Assembly (NCBI RefSeq): GCF_003314975.1
Contig: NZ_QNRF01000010.1
Span: forward strand, 26,187-90,186
Length of the DNA stretch: 64,000 bases
Reading direction: 5' to 3'
Source of the DNA: Marinomonas aquiplantarum
GTDB taxonomy: Bacteria > Pseudomonadota > Gammaproteobacteria > Pseudomonadales > Marinomonadaceae
Shown here in pieces: positions 18,291-28,524 of the stretch. Numbering within the stretch: the first letter of the stretch is position 1; every line of letters starts with the position of its first letter. Below the pieces are notes generated by a model. The model did no database searches and had not been told where the DNA came from. It saw nothing but the letters and a program-made list of their open reading frames with translations. Both the position numbers and the translations under genes were made by a program.

Positions 18291-20047
18291 TAACCTTCCC
18301 TCACCTGAAACTCAATTTTCCATTGTAAATCCGAACGAGTATCGTGAGCTTGTAACAGCAACAAACCTAAATCTGTCACTTGCGCAGTAACGTAAACACG
18401 TACCATCTCGCCTTTGGCGTAATGTCCCTCATCAAGTTGAATGCTTAATGGGTTCAATTCGTTTAGCTGAGCCAAGGAGAAAGAAGAAATGACCTTACCC
18501 AAGGGTTCGGCTTCACTTTTTTGCGATTGAAAGAAACGGAAATGAACGGGCTCACCCACAACCAATGAGAACTCATTTGGCAGCATTTGCTCATCACTCC
18601 CTTCTTCCAACCCAAACGGCGCCACACAGATAGCATCTATTGGTGGCGGCATACCCGGAATCGCCGGCATGGGACTGGCAACCCCTATGTAATAGTTCGC
18701 TGCTAAACCGCTTTTTACTTTGACTCCGCCATTGGCTTGAACCTGAGCATAATAGGTCGCGCCCTTCGCCACCGCATGATCTAGGTGAGCAGGCGTCAAC
18801 ATAGTAAATTGAGCCCCTTCAAGCAGTTCACTCAGTCGAGAAGACAAACTTGTCACCATAGGCGAAGCGTTAAACACACCACCGTTTAGCAAGACTTTAG
18901 TCGGCTTCGCCTGATATTGACCTATAAACTCACTGATATGCCGAGTGATCGCCGGGTCACTTTCGTAATCCAGATTGATCGTACTGATACCAGAACGAGC
19001 TATTTTTTGAGCTTGCTCACCCGCGCTCACCGCAGGGAAAAAGCCCTCAATTAATAACTGCTGAACATCACTCTGCGTTAACGTCGCTTTGATGCTTTTG
19101 TTAAAGATGCTGCGCCCACGGCTTGGCACCACAACCGAAGCGTCCGTTAGCTCAGGATTAGCAAGCAGACGCTCTTTCGCATCCCGACACGCTTGAGTCA
19201 AACCACTAATTTGCCATGGCTCTAGCTGGGTACCTTGTTGTGCTAATTGCCCAGCCAAATGGTAGGTTAACGTCATGTCCATATTGTCGCCGCCAAGCAA
19301 AATATGACGACCAACAGCAATGCGCTCTAAGCCCAACGCTCCCGATTCTTCGGTCACTTGAATCAAAGATAAATCGGTAGTACCACCGCCGACATCAACT
19401 ACAAGAATCTGTTCGCCTAGCGTTAACTGGCTTTGCCAATCCTGCTGATCCGCTAACCAAGCGTAGAATGCCGCTAAAGGCTCTTCGATGAGTCTCGCCC
19501 TTAATCCTACTTTCTCAGCCGCTTGTTCAGTAACCGTTCGAGCGGCAGGGTCAAATGATGCCGGTACCGTAATGACGACCTCTTGTTGTGACATCGGCGA
19601 CATTGGAAAAGCATGATTCCAAGCGGACACCAAATGGCCTAGCAAGCTTTCAGTCACCTGCGCGGGCGACACCTTGTCGACTTCTTCCAAAGCATCGATT
19701 GGCAATACCGCTTCGTCTGGCCCAACTTGCGAATGGCATAACCAACTTTTTGCACTTTGCACCATACGACCAGATGACTTTGCCCCCAATTCACGGGCCA
19801 GTTGACCAAGAATGTACGAGGTTTCCCCCCACGGCAACTGTAAGTCACTTTCAAGAAATTCCGTGGCATGAGGGTAATACACAAAGGATGGCAATAGCGG
19901 ACGTTCTACCACCTGCCCTGCAGCACTTAACTGAGGAATCAGTAGTTGCTGTAAGCTAGGAGACGGCTCATTCGCTTTGTTTTTCTCTAAAAAGTAGACA
20001 GCCGAATGCGTGGTACCTAAATCGATACCAATGACATAGTCACTCAT
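18290..20047 (-). CDS. Hsp70-family protein (YegD-like)
   Basis: A 585-residue Hsp70 relative with a full actin-like ATPase domain: GIDLGTTHSAVYF, EEPLAAFYAW, VVDVGGGTTDLSL, VGRHILLGGDNMD and LLNGGVFNASPM. The C-terminal 150 residues form a short beta-rich segment and no lid is obvious, as in E. coli YegD. It starts 2 nt after the DUF2760 gene and its stop overlaps the next hsp70 start, so the two Hsp70s are made together, perhaps as a hetero-pair. No DnaJ or GrpE gene is present here. Confidence 0.86.
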   Translation of the reverse strand: MSDYVIGIDLGTTHSAVYFLEKNKANEPSPSLQQLLIPQLSAAGQVVERPLLPSFVYYPHATEFLESDLQLPWGETSYILGQLARELGAKSSGRMVQSAKSWLCHSQVGPDEAVLPIDALEEVDKVSPAQVTESLLGHLVSAWNHAFPMSPMSQQEVVITVPASFDPAARTVTEQAAEKVGLRARLIEEPLAAFYAWLADQQDWQSQLTLGEQILVVDVGGGTTDLSLIQVTEESGALGLERIAVGRHILLGGDNMDMTLTYHLAGQLAQQGTQLEPWQISGLTQACRDAKERLLANPELTDASVVVPSRGRSIFNKSIKATLTQSDVQQLLIEGFFPAVSAGEQAQKIARSGISTINLDYESDPAITRHISEFIGQYQAKPTKVLLNGGVFNASPMVTSLSSRLSELLEGAQFTMLTPAHLDHAVAKGATYYAQVQANGGVKVKSGLAANYYIGVASPMPAIPGMPPPIDAICVAPFGLEEGSDEQMLPNEFSLVVGEPVHFRFFQSQKSEAEPLGKVISSFSLAQLNELNPLSIQLDEGHYAKGEMVRVYVTAQVTDLGLLLLQAHDTRSDLQWKIEFQVREG

Positions 20048-20049
20048 GA

Positions 20050-20643
20050 TTACACCTCGACTTCAGCAGGCGCCAGAATAGACAAGCTTTGGGTTTGGCT
20101 GACTTTAGGCAATCGTATGTCTGTCACTTGCCAGCCTGGGTGAATCAAGTTCCCCGAATATGGCCCCGTTCCTTCGACACGACCTTCCAGCTTGATTTGC
20201 TGTGCATCATAATCCGCTGGGACAGTCACCGAGGTATTTTCAGGCGCCGAATTCACCACCTCAATGGTAAAGTTTTGCGCCAAAACCTTGCTGCTACCAG
20301 CATGAATTTGACGCGCTGCAGCACCCACTTCTTCATCGGAATAGGCATCAATGCTTTCCTGCACGAAGTCAATAAAACGCGCTTCTTGCTGTAAAAGTTG
20401 CAGCAATTGCAATGCACCATCTGTATTCACTGACGCGAGAGCCGGCGCAGCCACCTCGATCTCGCGAATCACTTCAACTTCTTCTGTGATGACTTTCGGC
20501 TCTACTTCAAAGGCCAACTTTTCACCTTGGCCTATGGCAAGACAACGAGCCGCATAATCCCCATTGCTCAAATATTTAAAAAATTGACCAAAGGCACCAA
20601 ATAAGCGCGGAATGAAAGACACTTTCGTTAATGTTTGACTCAT
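20050..20643 (-). CDS. DUF2760 protein, Hsp70 partner
   Basis: A 197-residue protein with a DUF2760-like C-terminus: LQLLQLLQQEARFIDFVQE, YSDEEVGAAARQIHAG and a final GTGPYSGNLIHPGW motif. The N-terminal 60 residues are variable. The family is known to occur beside these two Hsp70 types, but its role is not established; co-chaperone or substrate adaptor is a guess from the context. It sits 3 nt after uup and 2 nt before the first hsp70. Confidence 0.8.
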   Translation of the reverse strand: MSQTLTKVSFIPRLFGAFGQFFKYLSNGDYAARCLAIGQGEKLAFEVEPKVITEEVEVIREIEVAAPALASVNTDGALQLLQLLQQEARFIDFVQESIDAYSDEEVGAAARQIHAGSSKVLAQNFTIEVVNSAPENTSVTVPADYDAQQIKLEGRVEGTGPYSGNLIHPGWQVTDIRLPKVSQTQSLSILAPAEVEV

Positions 20644-20646
20644 GTT

Positions 20647-22563
20647 TTATCCGTTCTGCATTTCTTCTAACTCAAGCCAACGCTCCATTGTTGTCTCCAG
20701 TTCTTGTTCTTTTTCGGCCATTTTCGCTAAGGTGTCCTGTACCTTTTGCGCATCGCCGCTGTAAAAATCTGCCGCGCCCGTTATTTGCTGAAAGGCTTCC
20801 AGCTCGGCTTCTAATTTAGCAATGGCATCTGGCATGCCATCGAATTCTCGTTGTAATTTATAGCTCAGCTTACTTTTCGCTTTGCTGGCTGGCGCTGGCT
20901 TGTTCACTTCCGTTGTCGAGGTATCAGCTTTAGCTTTAGGCTTGCTCTCGGTCGTCTGAGAGGTAGATTCCGCTGGGAACTTACCACCCTGACGAATCCA
21001 ATCTTGATAACCGCCCACATACTCGCGCACCACGCCTTCACCTTCAAAGGCAATGACGCTGGTCACCACATTGTCTAGGAAAGCACGATCGTGACTGACC
21101 AATAACAAGGTGCCATCGTAGTTCATTAAAAGCTCTTCTAGTAACTCAAGGGTTTCAACGTCTAGGTCATTGGTCGGTTCGTCCATCACCAAAAGGTTCG
21201 CAGGCTTGGTAAAGAGTTTCGCCAGCAATACGCGGTTTCGCTCGCCACCGGACAAAGCTTTCACTGGAGTACGTGCTCGCTCTGGGGGAAACAGGAAATC
21301 CCCTAAATAACCAATAACGTGCTTGTTCTGACCATTAATTTCAATAGTCTCTTTGCCTTCACCAACGTTTTCTGCCACCGTTTGCTCAGGGTTAAGCTGT
21401 TCACGTAGCTGATCAAAATAGGCAACGTTAAGCTTAGTCCCTTGACGTACGGTACCTGAGCTTGGCTCTAAATCACCCAGCAAGATTTTTAAGAAAGTAC
21501 TCTTACCACAACCGTTCGGACCGATTAAACCAATGCGATCACCACGATTAACCATGAAGTCCATTGGTTGCAGGATAACCTTGTCTTCAAAAGCATGACC
21601 GACTTGCGTAAATTCGGCGACCAACTTGCCGGATTTCTCCTTGGTCTCAATCGACATTTTAGCGTTGCCTTGACGATCAATACGCTCTGAACGCTCAACT
21701 CGCAAAGCCTTCAATGCTCTGACTCGACCTTCATTACGAGTTCGACGAGCTTTGATGCCCTGTCGAATCCAGACTTCTTCTTCGGCTAGACGTTTATCAA
21801 ATAACGCATTAGCACGCTCTTCTTCTTCCAACAGTTTTTCTTTGAAGACTAAAAACTCATTAATATTGCCGGTGAAAGACAGCAAATTCCCGCGATCTAA
21901 TTCAACAATGCGGTTCGCCAATTTTTCAAGAAAGCGTCTATCGTGGGTAATAAAGAGAATCAAACCACGAAACTGTAGCAGCTGTTGTTCCATCCATTCT
22001 ATGGTCGGTACGTCCAAATGGTTGGTTGGCTCGTCCAGTAGTAAAACATCTGGGGCCGAAATCAAAGCTTGCGCTAAAATGACTCGGCGACGCCAGCCAC
22101 CGGACAATTCAGACATCAACTTATCCGCCGGTAACGCCAAACGCTGAATCATGTGATTAACACGTTGCTCTAAATCCCAACCTTGCAAACGATCGAGATC
22201 ATTTTGAATGTGGCCCAGTTCATCAGAATGATCCTGCTCCATATCTTCCAAGAGTTTAAAATAGCGCGTCATCAATTGATGTATTTCGCCCGCGCCTTCA
22301 CTGACCACTTCGCGTACCGTTTTACCATTTGCTTCTGGCAACTCTTGTGGCAATTGCGCAATGCGCATGCCACCTTCAAGGCGCACCACACCTTCATCTG
22401 GAATTTGTTCGCCAGACACCACTTTTAAAAAGGTCGATTTACCAGCACCATTACGGCCAATGATTGCAACACGTTCACCCGCTTCAGCGGAAAAACTGAT
22501 TTTTGACAACAGCGGGTTGTGTCCAAACGCAACACTCACCTGCTCTAAAGACAATAGACTCAT
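20647..22563 (-). CDS. uup: ABC-F ATPase Uup
   Basis: A soluble tandem ABC ATPase that acts on ribosomes and affects transposon excision. Two ATPase cassettes are seen: GRNGAGKST, LSGGWRRR and LLLDEPTNHLD in the first; GPNGCGKST, LSGGERNR and LVMDEPTNDLD in the second. The linker EEVWIRQGIKARRTRNEGRV is typical of Uup, as is the C-terminal coiled coil that begins SKLSYKLQREFD and binds DNA in E. coli. The length of 638 matches (E. coli 635). It is the first gene of an operon with DUF2760 and two Hsp70 genes. Confidence 0.93.
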   Translation of the reverse strand: MSLLSLEQVSVAFGHNPLLSKISFSAEAGERVAIIGRNGAGKSTFLKVVSGEQIPDEGVVRLEGGMRIAQLPQELPEANGKTVREVVSEGAGEIHQLMTRYFKLLEDMEQDHSDELGHIQNDLDRLQGWDLEQRVNHMIQRLALPADKLMSELSGGWRRRVILAQALISAPDVLLLDEPTNHLDVPTIEWMEQQLLQFRGLILFITHDRRFLEKLANRIVELDRGNLLSFTGNINEFLVFKEKLLEEEERANALFDKRLAEEEVWIRQGIKARRTRNEGRVRALKALRVERSERIDRQGNAKMSIETKEKSGKLVAEFTQVGHAFEDKVILQPMDFMVNRGDRIGLIGPNGCGKSTFLKILLGDLEPSSGTVRQGTKLNVAYFDQLREQLNPEQTVAENVGEGKETIEINGQNKHVIGYLGDFLFPPERARTPVKALSGGERNRVLLAKLFTKPANLLVMDEPTNDLDVETLELLEELLMNYDGTLLLVSHDRAFLDNVVTSVIAFEGEGVVREYVGGYQDWIRQGGKFPAESTSQTTESKPKAKADTSTTEVNKPAPASKAKSKLSYKLQREFDGMPDAIAKLEAELEAFQQITGAADFYSGDAQKVQDTLAKMAEKEQELETTMERWLELEEMQNG

Positions 22564-22832
22564 ATCTATCCAGTAATAATAGGGAAAATTTGTGGCGCTA
22601 TCATATCACTCTTCTTTTGGAAGGTTTAGCTTAGAGCTTGTGTTATCACTAAGAACTTAAGATTAAAGAACATTTAAAGGATATTAAGCGCAAGTTTGCA
22701 GTGATTTTAGGGAGGTTAAAAAATAAATATCTGATATAGCGATATTATCTATACCTGAAACAGTTTTTCTTTATATTATTTAATATAATTATTTCGTTAT
22801 AACTATAAATTTTAAAATTCACGGAGTGGTAG

Positions 22833-23933
22833 ATGGAATTAAAAAGTAAGGCGGGGATGATTACGGCAATCGGTTTAACCTGTGCCGCTGTCGCTTGGAT
22901 GGTGCTTGGTGGAAACGGCATCACGGTCAGCCCAACCAGCACCGACACCGTATCGCAAGACAGCACCCTCGTTACACAAACCAATGAAAACCAACTCGCC
23001 TACTCGGTACAAGCCAAAACACTGAGTGCACAAATCATTGAAATTCATCTACCATTGAGTGGCCAAACCGCCGCGAATGAGACCTTAACGCTTGTTAATA
23101 ATTATCATGGCAAAGTCACCAAATTAGCCGTTGAAAAAGGCGATACGGTTAACCAAGGTCAAGCCATTCTCGCCATCGATACGAGAAGCTTAACCAGCCA
23201 GATTGAACAAGCGAAACTCTTAGTTAAACAGCGTGCTTTGGAATTAGACGGCATTAAAAAGTTGAATGCGGGCAACTTCAGTTCAAAAGTGAATTTAGCC
23301 CAAGCTGAAACCGATCTAGCATCAGCGAAATCGGCGCTAAAAGCATTAGAAATCGACCTTGAAAATGCCACCTTAACCGCACCTTTTTCTGGCATAGTGA
23401 ATAGCTTGGATGTGAAACAAGGACAAGTTTTGTCGGTCGGCACTCAGGTCGGTAACTTGGTGTCATTAAACCCGATTAAAATCAGCGTCAACATCCCACA
23501 AAATAAAATCCAACAAATTCAACTCGGCACAGTGGGTAAAGTCACACTAGAATCAGGTTACCAAGCTGAAGGCGCAGTGTCGTTTATTAACGCAACCGCC
23601 AACACATCAAGCCGAACCATTCAGGTTGAAATGGAAGTGGATAATCCAGACAACAAAATCGCGGCAGGCTTAACCGCCAGTGTCGATTTTATTCTAGAAG
23701 CACAAAAAGCCCATGCCTTTTCACCCGCTCTTCTTACTCTGGATGATTCTGGCCATACGGCGGTAAAAGTCATCGACATTGATAATAAAGTGAAAATCAT
23801 GCCAGTGGTCATCGTCAAATCAGAACGCGATCAAATATGGGTCAAAGGCCTACCAAATAATGTGAACATCATTACCGTCGGACAGGGCTTTGTGTCCGAA
23901 GGCGATACCGTTAACGCACATTATCAAGATTAA
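22833..23933 (+). CDS. RND efflux periplasmic adaptor (membrane fusion protein)
   Basis: A 366-residue MFP with an N-terminal membrane segment at about residues 8-26 (GMITAIGLTCAAVAWMVLG), then a biotinyl-lipoyl-like half-motif around VEKGDTVNQGQAILAIDT, a short alpha hairpin, the second lipoyl half LTAPFSGIVNSLDVKQGQVL, a beta-barrel and a C-terminal membrane-proximal domain. It bridges the inner-membrane pump to an outer-membrane channel. CGGAGTGGTAG precedes the ATG. It lies 15 nt ahead of its pump. No outer-membrane factor gene is nearby, so a TolC from elsewhere would be shared. Confidence 0.9.
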   Translation: MELKSKAGMITAIGLTCAAVAWMVLGGNGITVSPTSTDTVSQDSTLVTQTNENQLAYSVQAKTLSAQIIEIHLPLSGQTAANETLTLVNNYHGKVTKLAVEKGDTVNQGQAILAIDTRSLTSQIEQAKLLVKQRALELDGIKKLNAGNFSSKVNLAQAETDLASAKSALKALEIDLENATLTAPFSGIVNSLDVKQGQVLSVGTQVGNLVSLNPIKISVNIPQNKIQQIQLGTVGKVTLESGYQAEGAVSFINATANTSSRTIQVEMEVDNPDNKIAAGLTASVDFILEAQKAHAFSPALLTLDDSGHTAVKVIDIDNKVKIMPVVIVKSERDQIWVKGLPNNVNIITVGQGFVSEGDTVNAHYQD

Positions 23934-23948
23934 CGAGGCGGTTACCCT

Positions 23949-26900
23949 ATGCAAACATTAATTGAAGCCGCTTTAGCCCGCTCTAGAACCGTTATGATGT
24001 TCTTTGTGCTGGTGCTGATTATGGGCACAGTTTCCTATATTGAAATTCCAAAAGAGAATGATCCAGACATTACGATCCCAATGGCCTATGTCTCGGTGAC
24101 ACTGGATGGCATCTCTCCAGAAGACGCAGACAGCTTATTGGTCCACCCTCTGGAAAAAGAGCTACAAGGCTTAGAAGGGTTAAAAGAACTTAAATCCACC
24201 GCTTCTGAAAGCCATGCCTCAATCATGCTCGAGTTTGAATCCGGTGTAGACATAGATCAAGCGATTAGCGATACCCGAGACAAAGTCGATCGTGCCAAAA
24301 GTGAGCTGCCTGATGACGCTGAAGAACCCACTGTCACAGAGATCAATCTATCCACTTTCCCTGTCATTCGAGTCAACTTGTCTGGCAACGTCGATTTCGC
24401 CACGCTCAGTCAAACAGCACAACACCTACAAGACTCGATTGAAGCCATTGACGGTGTGTTAGAAGCCAACATCAGTGGTGATCGTGATCAACAAGCGCAG
24501 ATCATTGTTCGCCCCGAACAGTTAGAAACGTACAATCTGTCTCTGACCGAAGTAGCCAATTTCGTGTCCGGCAACAATCGTCTTGTGGCAGCAGGCAACC
24601 TAGACACGGGAGCGGGTCGCTTCTCTTTAAAAGTACCCGGCTTGCTCAAAACCAAAGAAGACATCCTCAATTTGCCAGTCAAAGTAGACGGTGATCAAGT
24701 CGTTTTACTGGGCGACATCGCAACCGGCGAACTGACCTTCGAAGACCCAAATAGCTACGCCCGTGTTAACGGCACACGCAGTATTACCCTTGGTGTTTCT
24801 AAGCGCGTCGGGGTCAACATCATTGAAACCATTGAAGCGGTTAAAGCCGTGGTGGAAAAAGAAAGCGAGACGTGGCCTGAAGGTGTTCAGTACAGCTTAA
24901 CAGGTGACAAATCCGTTGATATTGAAACCTCCCTAAATGACCTATTCAATAACGTTCTAACCGCTACCTTGCTGGTTATGATTGTCATTGTTTGGGTATT
25001 GGGAATACGCAGCTCAATTCTAGTTGGACTGGCCATTCCAGGTGCGTTTTTAACGGGGATATTGCTGCTTAACCTTCAAGGCTTCACCATCAATATGGTG
25101 GTGTTATTTGCATTAATCTTAAGTGTCGGCATGCTGGTGGATGGCGCTATCGTGGTCACCGAATACGCTGATCGCAAACTCGCAGAAGGGGCTTCTAAAC
25201 GTCAAGCCTACAGTGAAGCTGCGAAACGCATGGCTTGGCCTATCACTGCATCGACGGCCACCACATTAGCCGTATTTATGCCTTTGCTATTCTGGCCAGA
25301 CATTGTTGGCGAGTTCATGCGCTTTATGCCTATTACCATTATTGCGACACTCACCTCCTCCCTCATCATGGCGTTGATTGTGTTGCCCACCATTGGTTCA
25401 ATCATTGGCAAAAAAGGCGCTTATAGCCAAAAAACCATGAACACACTGCGCATTACAGAAACTGGTGACTTAAGCCAACTTTCTGGCTTTACTGGCGCAT
25501 ATGGTCGAATGCTGACTCGTCTGGTAGAACACCCAATTTGGGTTTTACTCTTTACCATTACTCTGTTGATTTGTGTGTTTGCCAGTTATGGTAAATTCGG
25601 TAAAGGTGTTGAGTTCTTCCCTAATGTGGAACCTGAGTCGGCAAACTTAGACATTCGTGCTCGTGGCGATTTGTCCTTGGACGAAAAAGACGTCTTGGTC
25701 AAACAAGTGGAAGCACAAGTGCTTGGCACCCCGGAATTAAAGAGCGTGGTAGTCAGGTCCTATGCCACACCAGGCAACAGTGCTGCGCCAGACAGCATTG
25801 GCTCCATCACCATGGAATTTGTTGACTGGTATGAGCGTCCTTCTGCGAGCAAGATTCTCGATCAAATACGTGAGAAAACCAAGCAAATTCCAGGCATTGA
25901 AGTCAGTGCAGAGAAAGAGCAAGGGGGCCCACAATCTGGTGCAGATATTCAGTTACAGCTAAGCTCCAGTTACAGCGAAGCCTTGAATATCGCCGCAGAC
26001 CAAATCACCAAAGAGCTACTACAACGGGACGAAATCGTTACTGTCAGTGATGATCGCTCCTTACCTGGCATCGAATGGCGAATTGACATCAACCGAGAGG
26101 AAGCAAGCCGCTACGGTGTCGACGTCAACAGTTTAGGTAATGTCATTAAATTGGTAACAACTGGCATTACCTTAAGTGATTTCTTACCGGAAGGTGCGGA
26201 CGATAAAATTGACATCGTCTTACGCTACCCAGTTAATCAGCGCAGCTTAGATCAATTAGATCAACTGCAAATACCTACTAACCAAGGCAGCATTCCGGCG
26301 AGTAACTTCATCCATCGTTATGCCGCGCCCAAGCAAGGTGTGGTAATCCGTACCGATGGTAAGAAAACCATTACCATCGACGCTGATGTAGTGGACGGAT
26401 TAGTGGTTGACGAAGTCATCAAGAAAATTAAAGCCAAACTGGATGCCTCAGATTTGGGACAAACGGTAAATTATGAATTCCGCGGAAATACCGAAGAGCA
26501 ACAAAAATCGATGATTTTCTTGGTCAAAGCCTTTGGTATCGCTTTTTTCATCATGGCCATTATTCTAGTGACCCAGTTTAATAACTTCTTCCAGTGTCTT
26601 CTCATCCTCAGCGCTGTGGTGTTTTCAACCATGGGGGTTTTCATCGGCTTAATGGTGAAAGGACAACCTTTTGGGGTAGTCATGAGTGGCGTTGGTGTCA
26701 TTGCCTTAGCCGGCATTGTGGTGAACAACAATATTGTCTTAATCGACACCTTTAATGGCCTACGAAAACAGGGCATGAAGGTAAGAGAAGCCGCCGTTCG
26801 CACTGGTGTTCAGCGTTTACGCCCTGTCATCTTAACGACCATTACCACCATTCTTGGACTAGTGCCTATGGTGTTCCAACTGAACATCGACTTGGTTCAC

Positions 26901-27134
26901 CAGGCGTTCAGCATTGGCGCTCCTTCCTCGCAATGGTGGACACAATTGTCGACAGCCATTGCAGGCGGTTTAACCTTCGCGACACCACTGACCCTGATCC
27001 TGACGCCTTGTCTTTTGGTATTAGGGTATCGTCGTAAAGAGCGCAAACAACTTGAAGCTCTTCAAGCGACAGAAGAATCCGACATTGACATGGATGATAC
27101 AGCTGCCGAGCCATCCACCTCTCAGTCGATTTAG
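23949..27134 (+). CDS. RND family efflux pump (HAE1-like)
   Basis: A 1061-residue inner-membrane proton-driven transporter with two repeats of six TM helices, the first TM at about 14-32 and TM2-6 at about 335-480. The proton-relay acidic residue is in GMLVDGAIVVTEYADR in TM4. The second-half TM10 region GVIALAGIVVNNNIVLID replaces the usual charged residue pattern, as is normal. GFxxP-type PKENDPDI at residue 36 is seen in this pump subgroup. Substrate cannot be inferred. It is followed by a strong bidirectional terminator. Confidence 0.92.
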   Translation: MQTLIEAALARSRTVMMFFVLVLIMGTVSYIEIPKENDPDITIPMAYVSVTLDGISPEDADSLLVHPLEKELQGLEGLKELKSTASESHASIMLEFESGVDIDQAISDTRDKVDRAKSELPDDAEEPTVTEINLSTFPVIRVNLSGNVDFATLSQTAQHLQDSIEAIDGVLEANISGDRDQQAQIIVRPEQLETYNLSLTEVANFVSGNNRLVAAGNLDTGAGRFSLKVPGLLKTKEDILNLPVKVDGDQVVLLGDIATGELTFEDPNSYARVNGTRSITLGVSKRVGVNIIETIEAVKAVVEKESETWPEGVQYSLTGDKSVDIETSLNDLFNNVLTATLLVMIVIVWVLGIRSSILVGLAIPGAFLTGILLLNLQGFTINMVVLFALILSVGMLVDGAIVVTEYADRKLAEGASKRQAYSEAAKRMAWPITASTATTLAVFMPLLFWPDIVGEFMRFMPITIIATLTSSLIMALIVLPTIGSIIGKKGAYSQKTMNTLRITETGDLSQLSGFTGAYGRMLTRLVEHPIWVLLFTITLLICVFASYGKFGKGVEFFPNVEPESANLDIRARGDLSLDEKDVLVKQVEAQVLGTPELKSVVVRSYATPGNSAAPDSIGSITMEFVDWYERPSASKILDQIREKTKQIPGIEVSAEKEQGGPQSGADIQLQLSSSYSEALNIAADQITKELLQRDEIVTVSDDRSLPGIEWRIDINREEASRYGVDVNSLGNVIKLVTTGITLSDFLPEGADDKIDIVLRYPVNQRSLDQLDQLQIPTNQGSIPASNFIHRYAAPKQGVVIRTDGKKTITIDADVVDGLVVDEVIKKIKAKLDASDLGQTVNYEFRGNTEEQQKSMIFLVKAFGIAFFIMAIILVTQFNNFFQCLLILSAVVFSTMGVFIGLMVKGQPFGVVMSGVGVIALAGIVVNNNIVLIDTFNGLRKQGMKVREAAVRTGVQRLRPVILTTITTILGLVPMVFQLNIDLVHQAFSIGAPSSQWWTQLSTAIAGGLTFATPLTLILTPCLLVLGYRRKERKQLEALQATEESDIDMDDTAAEPSTSQSI

Positions 27135-27187
27135 ACTTATTCACTGGTTGCTTAAGATCCCATTGATCAAAACCAACCAGTTTTAGC

Positions 27188-27235
27188 ACAAAAAAAAGGC
27201 GGGGTTAGAATTTTCTAACCCCGCCTTTTTGTTTG
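27188..27235. terminator. Bidirectional terminator between the RND pump and metZ
   Basis: A perfect stem of about 17 bp (AAAAAGGCGGGGTTAGAA at 27193-27210 with its complement up to 27230) with A- and T-runs on both sides. It serves the two convergent genes. Confidence 0.92.
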
Positions 27236-27242
27236 TCTATCG

Positions 27243-28418
27243 TTAAGATAATTGCGTCAATGCCGCTTCCACATCCGCGATAATGTCTTCAATGTCTTCC
27301 AGTCCGACAGAGACACGAATCAAACCTTCCGTAATACCCGCTTTGGCTTTTTCTTCATCCGTTAAACGACCATGTGTGGTCGTTGCCGGATGGGTTACCA
27401 ATGTCTTGCTATCGCCTAAGTTGCCAGTGATCGACATTAACTTGGTAGCATTAATAAATGCCCAAGCAGAATCACGCCCTCCCGCTAATTCAAACGACAA
27501 CAAGCCACCAAAATCATTTTGCTGCTGTTTAGCAAGCTGATGATATTTATGACTTGGCAAACCACCATAATTGACCTTAAGCACTTTTGGATGCGCTTCA
27601 AGGTATTCCGCCAATTGCAACGCACTAGCGGAATGAGCTTTCATTCGTAAGGATAAAGTTTCAAGGCCATTCAACAACACCCAGGCATTAAACGGACTCA
27701 TACAAGGCCCAGCACTGCGCATGAAAGCGGTAAAAATATCCACAATCTCTTGGCTGGCAATTAACGCACCACCTAAGCAACGCCCTTGACCATCAATGAA
27801 TTTCGTCGCTGATTGCATGACGATATCGGCTCCCTGTGTCAACGGGTTTTGCAACGCAGGCGTGGCTAATACCGTATCGACACACAACAAGGCGTTTTTC
27901 GCATGAGCTAATTCCGCTACCTTGGCAACATCCACAACCTCATACAATGGGTTAGATGGTGTCTCAAAATAACACAGGCGAGTCTTGTCATTAATCGCCG
28001 CTTGCCATGCATCGTAGTCAGTGGCGTCAACATACACCACTTCTACTCCAAACTTGGTCGTGTAAGTGTTAAAGAACTTCACAGTAGAACCAAAAATGTT
28101 ACGCGAACAAACGACTCGGTCACCCGCGCTTAACAAGCTGTATGCCAAGGTCATTAAAGCTGCCATACCAGAACTGGTGGCAATGGCTGCCTCGCCTTTT
28201 TCTAACATTGCTAAACGCTTCTCAAACAACTCTACCGTTGGATTGGTAAAACGTGAATAAACATTACCATCCTCATCACCTGAAAATTTGCCCGCCGCCT
28301 CTTCTGCACTAGCATAGGCAAAACTGGAGGTGACAAAAATGGCTTCACTGTTTTCTTGCTCTTGAGTTTGACGCGTAGCCGCATGAATCGCATTCGTTGC
28401 GTCTTTATAAGCCGACAT
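27243..28418 (-). CDS. metZ: O-succinylhomoserine sulfhydrylase
   Basis: PLP enzyme that makes homocysteine from O-succinylhomoserine and sulfide in methionine synthesis. It shows the Cys/Met-metabolism pattern: YSRFTNPTVELFEKRLA, SSGMAALMT, FETPSNPLYEV, the PLP-stacking VDTVLATP and the Schiff-base lysine in SATKFIDGQGR. The ATG at 28418 with GGAG 7 nt upstream is preferred over an upstream extension of five codons. Position next to purF matches Pseudomonas. A terminator separates it from purF, so it probably has its own promoter. Confidence 0.92.
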   Translation of the reverse strand: MSAYKDATNAIHAATRQTQEQENSEAIFVTSSFAYASAEEAAGKFSGDEDGNVYSRFTNPTVELFEKRLAMLEKGEAAIATSSGMAALMTLAYSLLSAGDRVVCSRNIFGSTVKFFNTYTTKFGVEVVYVDATDYDAWQAAINDKTRLCYFETPSNPLYEVVDVAKVAELAHAKNALLCVDTVLATPALQNPLTQGADIVMQSATKFIDGQGRCLGGALIASQEIVDIFTAFMRSAGPCMSPFNAWVLLNGLETLSLRMKAHSASALQLAEYLEAHPKVLKVNYGGLPSHKYHQLAKQQQNDFGGLLSFELAGGRDSAWAFINATKLMSITGNLGDSKTLVTHPATTTHGRLTDEEKAKAGITEGLIRVSVGLEDIEDIIADVEAALTQLS

Positions 28419-28463
28419 TTTGTTCTCCACCAAACAATCTAAAACACTTTATTAATTACGCTT

Positions 28464-28500
28464 TCAAAAAACTAAGCCAGGTTAGACCTGGCTTAGAAAG
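28464..28500 (-). terminator. Terminator after purF
   Basis: CTAAGCCAGGT (28472-28482) and ACCTGGCTTAG (28486-28496) form a perfect 11-bp stem with a 3-nt loop, followed on the minus strand by six T. It closes the long fimV-to-purF run before metZ. Confidence 0.88.
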
Positions 28501-28524
28501 AACACTAATTAGGCCCAATGAGTA

